The notes under the pieces are model-generated. The model ran no database searches. It was given only the letters and a program-made list of their open reading frames with translations, and was not told the DNA's origin. Positions 60,030 through 64,000 of a stretch of 64,000 nucleotides of DNA are shown here, one piece after another; positions within the stretch are counted from its first letter, which is position 1; each line of letters opens with the position of its first letter. The stretch is from Aestuariicoccus sp032586235 (lineage in GTDB: Bacteria; Pseudomonadota; Alphaproteobacteria; Rhodobacterales; Rhodobacteraceae). The position numbers and the translations under genes are program-made. The stretch lies in assembly GCF_032586235.1 (NCBI RefSeq), contig NZ_JAWHTD010000010.1, positions 58,693 to 122,692 of the forward strand. Reading direction: 5' to 3'.

Positions 60030-61121
60030 TTAGTCATTCCCCGTCAGCTTTGAAACCGCTTTCTGCAAGGCGGCGACGTCGCGGAAGAGCCGCGGCAGAC
60101 GGCGGAAGCCCTTGTAGGCCTCGACATGGGTTTCCATCTTCATCGCCGGGTAGCCCAGCATCACCCGGCCCGGCGGCACATTGGCCAGCACCTTGGTCGC
60201 GCCGCCGGTGATGACGTTGTCGCCCACGGTGATGTTGTCGGACACGCCCGTCTGCCCGCCCAGCACCACGTTGTTGCCGATCCGGGTCGAGCCGGCGATG
60301 CCCACCTGCGCGCAGATCAGGCAATCGCGCCCGATCACCACGTTGTGGCCCACCTGCGCGAGGTTGTCGAACTTGCAGCCGTCGCCCACCAGCGTGTCGC
60401 GGACCGATCCGCGGTCGATGCAGGCGTTGGCCCCCAACTCGACATCGTCGCCGATGCGCACGGCGCCCAGCGAGTGGATCCGCGCCCAGCTTTGCGCCGT
60501 GTCAGTGCCGTCGGCCCCCAGCGTGTCGCGCGCCTTTTCGACGCCCGAGACCTCGGGCGTGACAAAGGAGAACCCGTCCGCGCCGACCACCGCGCCAGGC
60601 TGCGCGATGAAGCGCGCGCCGATGGTCACCCGCGCGCCGATCCGCACACCCGCGTGCAGCAGCGCGCCCGGCCCGATCACAGCCTTGCCGCCCACATGCG
60701 CCTGCGGGCCGATCACCGATCCCGCGCCGATGCGCGCGCCCGCGCCGATCACCGACAAAGGCCCGACCGACACATCGGCGGCCAGCTCGGCCGTGGGGTG
60801 GATCATTGCGCTGGGATGGATGCCGGCGTCATAGCCCGGCCCCTCGTCCATCATGGCCGAGAGCCCGGCCATGGCGTAACGCGGCCGTGGTGCCAGAATC
60901 GCGCCCTTTAGCCCGTAACCGCGCCAATCCGCGCCCTGCCACATCATGGCCGCCCGCGCCTGTCCCTGCGCCAGCTGATCGGCAAACTCGGGTTTCATCG
61001 CCAGCGCCAGTTGATCGTCCGCGCAAGACGCAGGCTCGGCGACGGACACGATTGTCAGGCCGCCGTCCCCTTCGAACGGCAGCCCCAGCGCTGCGGCGAT
61101 TTCTTCAAGCGTGTGGGCCAT
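60030..61121 (-). CDS. lpxD: UDP-3-O-(3-hydroxyacyl)glucosamine N-acyltransferase LpxD
   Basis: This 363-residue lipid A biosynthesis enzyme adds the second 3-hydroxyacyl chain. An N-terminal uridine-binding domain (residues 1-100) precedes a left-handed beta helix of hexapeptide repeats (IGAGARIGAGSVIGPQA, IGNNVVLGGQTGVSD). The catalytic base is His259 in AQVGHNVVIG. The ATG at 61121 lies five bases after GGAGG. Usual lpxD neighbours (bamA, fabZ, lpxA) are absent; instead acp and a ketosynthase follow. Confidence 0.94.
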   Translation of the reverse strand: MAHTLEEIAAALGLPFEGDGGLTIVSVAEPASCADDQLALAMKPEFADQLAQGQARAAMMWQGADWRGYGLKGAILAPRPRYAMAGLSAMMDEGPGYDAGIHPSAMIHPTAELAADVSVGPLSVIGAGARIGAGSVIGPQAHVGGKAVIGPGALLHAGVRIGARVTIGARFIAQPGAVVGADGFSFVTPEVSGVEKARDTLGADGTDTAQSWARIHSLGAVRIGDDVELGANACIDRGSVRDTLVGDGCKFDNLAQVGHNVVIGRDCLICAQVGIAGSTRIGNNVVLGGQTGVSDNITVGDNVITGGATKVLANVPPGRVMLGYPAMKMETHVEAYKGFRRLPRLFRDVAALQKAVSKLTGND

Positions 61122-61151
61122 GCTCACCTCCGGCTTCCGGCCCGCCGGGGT

Positions 61152-62765
61152 TTAGCTGCCAGAGCCGTTCAGCACCACCCCCGCCGCGTTCAGCGCGGCC
61201 CAGATCCTGGCGTCGCGCCCATAGACGTCGCGGCGGTAATTCACCTTGCCCTTGGCCTGGGTGATCGCCGTGCGATAGATCAGATGGACCGGGATCGGCT
61301 GGTCCAGATCGACGCGGGTTTCCTGCCCCGAGCGCAGGCGTTCGTGAAAGAACCCCTCGGGATCGTCGGTCTGCCGGGCCAGGATCATATAGGCGAAATC
61401 ATGCGGATCGTTGAGTCGCACGCAGCCGTGGCTGTAGGTCCGCACCTCGCGCGCGAAAAGAGATTTCGCAGGCGTATCATGCAGATAGATGTTGTGCTTG
61501 TTGGGGAACATGAACTTGACCGTCCCCAGCGCATTGCGCGGCCCCGGCGGCTGGCGCATCGAATAGGGGAAATTCGCGGCGCTGAAATTGGCAAAGCCCT
61601 GGCCCCGGTTCACCACCCGCCCGCGGCGGTCGGTGATCTGCAGATGCCCGGCCGCGCCGGGGTTCTGCCGCAAGAGCGGCAGGTATTCCTTGACGATGAT
61701 CGAGCGCGGTACGTACCAGCTCGGGTTGATGACCATGTGGTCCATCTCGTCCGAGAATTCCGGCGTGCGACGGTCGGGATCCTGATGGCCCACGACCGAG
61801 CGGGTCTCGAAGGTGACCTTGCCGTCGTCGATGATCCGCGCCTTGAAATCGGTCAGGTTGACCAGGATATGACGCTGGCCCAGGCCTTCGGGCAGATTGA
61901 TCCAGCGCTCCCGCTCCATCGCGACGATGACCGATTTCAGCCGGTCGGCCACGGATTTGTTGATCTCCTTGAGCGTGCCCGCCCCGGCGACCCCATCGGG
62001 TTCAAGCCCGTGATCCTCTTGAAAGGCGCGCACCGCGGTCTCCATCGCGGCGTCGTAGCGCGCCGAGATCGTGGGGCGGAGATACTTCATCGACACAAGC
62101 CGGTCGCGCAAGGTGATCACCGCCTCGCCGGTCTGCCCGGGCTCGAGCTTGCCCGCCCGCACCTCCGGCCCCCAGCCGCCATGCTCGAGCGCGCGCTCGA
62201 GCAGCAGCTTGTGTTTCATCAGCCGCGCATATTCCGGGCTTTGCGGCGGCAGCGACCGCAGGACCTTGGCCGGTTCCTCCGCCGCGATGCGCTGCAAGAG
62301 ATCGCCCGCATCGCGCAGCGGTACCTCGCGCTTGATCCCCGGCGCGGCGGCCCGCGGGTCGAGCACCCCGGTCTGAAGGTCGCGCGCAAGGCGCAGGTAA
62401 AGCTGGCTGAGCTCCATCTCGAGCGCGCCGCGCGCCCGCGCGTCCCGCGCAGCCGCAAACCGCGCCATCAGCGCCTGCGCGTCATAGCGCGCCGTGGGCA
62501 GACCATGATGTCCGACGGTTTCGAACGCGGCCAGCAATGCTGCGCGCCGGGCCCGGTCGTCGTCGCTGTCGCCGGTCCAGATGGGCGCAAAGTCGCGCGC
62601 GCGGTAAAAGGCCGCGATCCCCTCGTCCTGGAACAGCGTCTCGGCCAGCGCCTGTTTGAACGCGGTGACCTGCGCGGCCTGTCCGGCCAAGGGCGCGCCC
62701 GCGCCGAAAGCCAGGCAAACCGCCCCGGCCATGAGTTTCGCCTGAATGATTTTCCCGACCCGCAC
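61152..62765 (-). CDS. L,D-transpeptidase, YcbB/LdtD type
   Basis: This 537-residue periplasmic enzyme makes 3-3 cross-links in peptidoglycan. It has a signal-like N-terminus (VGKIIQAKLMAGAVCLAFGAG), an N-terminal scaffold domain, a peptidoglycan-binding helix bundle (YDAAMETAVRAFQEDHGLEPDG in part, about 240-262) and a YkuD catalytic domain with His446/Cys448 in YSHGCVRL. A capping-loop segment is present between HMVINPSWYVP and the active site, as in YcbB. The start is a GTG at 62765 seven bases after AAGGA. It is divergent from a MepK-like endopeptidase. Confidence 0.92.
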   Translation of the reverse strand: MRVGKIIQAKLMAGAVCLAFGAGAPLAGQAAQVTAFKQALAETLFQDEGIAAFYRARDFAPIWTGDSDDDRARRAALLAAFETVGHHGLPTARYDAQALMARFAAARDARARGALEMELSQLYLRLARDLQTGVLDPRAAAPGIKREVPLRDAGDLLQRIAAEEPAKVLRSLPPQSPEYARLMKHKLLLERALEHGGWGPEVRAGKLEPGQTGEAVITLRDRLVSMKYLRPTISARYDAAMETAVRAFQEDHGLEPDGVAGAGTLKEINKSVADRLKSVIVAMERERWINLPEGLGQRHILVNLTDFKARIIDDGKVTFETRSVVGHQDPDRRTPEFSDEMDHMVINPSWYVPRSIIVKEYLPLLRQNPGAAGHLQITDRRGRVVNRGQGFANFSAANFPYSMRQPPGPRNALGTVKFMFPNKHNIYLHDTPAKSLFAREVRTYSHGCVRLNDPHDFAYMILARQTDDPEGFFHERLRSGQETRVDLDQPIPVHLIYRTAITQAKGKVNYRRDVYGRDARIWAALNAAGVVLNGSGS

Positions 62766-63097
62766 AGCGCCGTCCTTAATCCTACCTCAACCAACGTCTT
62801 CATTTGGCGGCAGGGAAAGCGGCTTGTCCACTCACAATAAAGCCATGACCGGCCCGCTTCGGCCCTGGCGTGGCCGCGATGCCGCACCCAAGAAAAAAAC
62901 AGGTATTCCGGACACAGCTTTTACGGTTTAAGCAAAATCCCGCCGAAATGGCTTGCTGCGGGCCAGGGGCCGGAAATCGAGCTTTAAGAATGATTCGATA
63001 TGTGTCATAGAAACCATACATCTGGGGATGAGATGGCAGGGCCTGCACAACGTTGCGGGCGACACAGGTACAGCGACTACGGGACAGGCGCTCCGTT
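62766..63097. other. 332-bp divergent intergenic region
   Basis: This separates the L,D-transpeptidase and MepK-like genes and must hold both promoters. I see no ORF with a ribosome site and no strong promoter or operator. An AT-richer patch at 62987-63020 upstream of the MepK-like gene is the most likely promoter location. Confidence 0.4.
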
Positions 63098-63667
63098 ATG
63101 ACGAACACGACTTCGACCAGCCTTACGAGGCGCGGCCTCCTTGGTGCATTTGCAGCCACTGTGGTGACCGCCGCACCGACCTATTCCAATGCCGCCGGCT
63201 TTTTGCGCGGCGGCGGCGACATCCGGCGGATCCGGATGTATTCCGGCCGCACCGGCGAACGGCTCGACATGATCTACTGGATCGAGGGCGATTACATCGC
63301 CGACGCCGTTAAGGAAGTGACCTATTTCATGCGCGATTGGCGCACCAACGACATCAAGAACATCGACCTGCGCACCGTCGACATCATGGCGGCGGCGCAT
63401 AACCTGATGGACGTGTCGGAACCCTACATGCTGCTCTCGGGCTACCGTAGCCCCAGAACCAACGCGATGCTGCGCGCGCGCTCTTCGGGCGTCGCCAAGA
63501 ACTCGCTGCACCTCAAGGGACAGGCCGCGGACCTGCGGCTGAACTCGCGCTCGGTGGGCCAGATGGCCCGCGCGGCCGCCGCCTGCAAGGCCGGAGGCGT
63601 CGGAAGCTACTCGCGCTCCGACTTCGTGCATATGGATTGCGGCCCGGTGCGCAGCTGGGGCCGCTAA
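63098..63667 (+). CDS. DUF882/YcbK-like murein endopeptidase (MepK type)
   Basis: This 189-residue protein has a twin-arginine signal (TSLTRRGLLGAFAATVVTAA) and a peptidase M15A-type domain. The zinc ligands are His138 and Asp145 (SLHLKGQAADL) and His178 (DFVHMDCG). E. coli MepK of this family cleaves 3-3 cross-links made by L,D-transpeptidases and is encoded next to ycbB, matching the arrangement here. The ATG at 63098 begins the Tat signal; an upstream start adds nothing recognisable. An intrinsic terminator follows. Confidence 0.9.
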   Translation: MTNTTSTSLTRRGLLGAFAATVVTAAPTYSNAAGFLRGGGDIRRIRMYSGRTGERLDMIYWIEGDYIADAVKEVTYFMRDWRTNDIKNIDLRTVDIMAAAHNLMDVSEPYMLLSGYRSPRTNAMLRARSSGVAKNSLHLKGQAADLRLNSRSVGQMARAAAACKAGGVGSYSRSDFVHMDCGPVRSWGR

Positions 63668-63684
63668 GCACCGCCCCACCATAC

Positions 63685-63709
63685 AAAGGCGCCTTAGGGC
63701 GCCTTTTTT
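63685..63709 (+). terminator. Intrinsic terminator after the MepK-like gene
   Basis: AAAGGCGCC pairs with GGCGCCTTT over a TTAG loop and runs into TTTTTT. It lies 18 bp after the stop. Confidence 0.92.
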
Positions 63710-63815
63710 CATGCGCAACGAAAGCCCCAAGCGGCCCGAGGTCCCTGCCCCGGCAGGGGCCGAGATACCAAGCGCGGCCGCAAGGCCGCACATCCGGATC
63801 ACCTGAAAAGGAAAG

Positions 63816-63892
63816 TGGCGCGGTTGACGGGGCTCGAACCCGCGACCCCCGGCGTGACAGGCCGGTACTCTAACCAACTGAGCTACAACCGC
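63816..63892 (-). tRNA. tRNA-Asp (anticodon GTC)
   Basis: A 77-nt cloverleaf read on the minus strand. The acceptor stem GCGGTTG/CAACCGC has discriminator G and an encoded CCA. The anticodon stem is CCGGC/GCCGG with loop CTGTCAC (anticodon GTC), and the T-loop is GTTCGAGCC. It is identical to the copy at the window end over the shared length. Confidence 0.96.
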
Positions 63893-63924
63893 GCATCGCG
63901 TCGGGCGGGGCTTCGGGGCAGTGG

Positions 63925-64000
63925 TGGCGCGGTTGACGGGGCTCGAACCCGCGACCCCCGGCGTGACAGGCCGGTACTCTAACCAACTGAGCTACAACCG
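63925..64000 (-). tRNA. tRNA-Asp (anticodon GTC), second copy, truncated by window edge
   Basis: The same sequence as 63816-63892; only the 5'-terminal G falls beyond position 64000. The two genes are in tandem with a 32-bp spacer on the minus strand and are probably co-transcribed. Confidence 0.95.

Noticed and set aside
63077..63877. 266-codon minus-strand ORF over the MepK-like gene and tRNA
   Set aside because: It runs through a terminator and a tRNA gene and is antisense to a clear M15A-type peptidase.

Overview
The window is a 64 kb, high-GC chromosomal segment of an alphaproteobacterium, almost certainly Rhodobacterales (Roseobacter/Rhodobacter group). The evidence is the gene order dusB/nifR3-ntrB-ntrC-ntrY-ntrX-trkA-trkH-hfq-hflX, NtrC and NtrX that lack the sigma54 GAFTGA loop, an adjacent sciP-ctrA pair, fused ispDF, an RNase E with a large acidic insert, and several small proteins of a kind typical of this order (DUF6456, DUF6477, a DUF1127 protein). 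Most of the window is core genome. I see no prophage, insertion sequence, CRISPR array or plasmid module.

Layout. 0-9.4 kb: ccdA (cut by the window edge), a TusA-like sulfur carrier, rne, a beta-hydroxyacid dehydrogenase, a penicillin-acylase-family enzyme, hflX and hfq. 9.4-21.9 kb: trkH-trkA, then the nitrogen-control operon ntrX, ntrY, ntrC, ntrB, dusB on the minus strand, with ispDF-pgpA-cinA divergent from it. 22-29 kb: amt, a COQ10-like protein, hpt, a LysR regulator, two cytochromes c and lipA. 28.3-30 kb: a divergent pair, a DUF6456 regulator resembling GafA (direct activator of gene transfer agents) and a DUF6477 protein, with a CtrA-like box between them. 30-44.4 kb: an orphan MttB-like methyltransferase, a winged-helix/hydrolase fusion, two small proteins, tandem Lin0512 paralogues, guaA, an EamA transporter, a FadL-like porin, a P-loop protein, metA, a lipoprotein hydrolase, ppk2-tetR, a sulfotransferase and rplM-rpsI. 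44.5-56 kb: a MocR regulator with a divergent DUF1127 gene, a thioesterase, an enoyl-CoA hydratase, trmFO, a methyltransferase, gluQ, hisI, an IscU-like protein, a 40-residue membrane protein, recG and ligA. 56-64 kb: ctrA and sciP, mnmA, the lpxD-acp-KAS lipid cluster, an L,D-transpeptidase divergent from a MepK-like endopeptidase, and two identical tRNA-Asp genes.

How the parts work together. Regulation stands out. The Ntr operon carries two complete two-component pairs plus dusB. CtrA and its inhibitor SciP lie side by side, each with a CtrA-box-like site about 50 bp upstream, and a third such site lies between the GafA-like gene and its DUF6477 neighbour. Together these outline a possible CtrA to GTA regulatory axis inside the window, although the GTA structural genes themselves are not here. 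Envelope functions (lpxD-acp-KAS, L,D-transpeptidase/MepK, FadL) cluster towards the right end.

Non-coding structure is informative. It includes clear intrinsic terminators, a near-consensus promoter for rplM-rpsI, a 38-bp near-perfect palindrome next to the GafA-like gene, a 30-bp exact repeat present twice, a hairpin-plus-CCCCGGGATATTTTTG element present twice, and a pair of tandem perfect hairpins downstream of guaA. Domain and family calls come from reading motifs and remembered family features. No database search was run.
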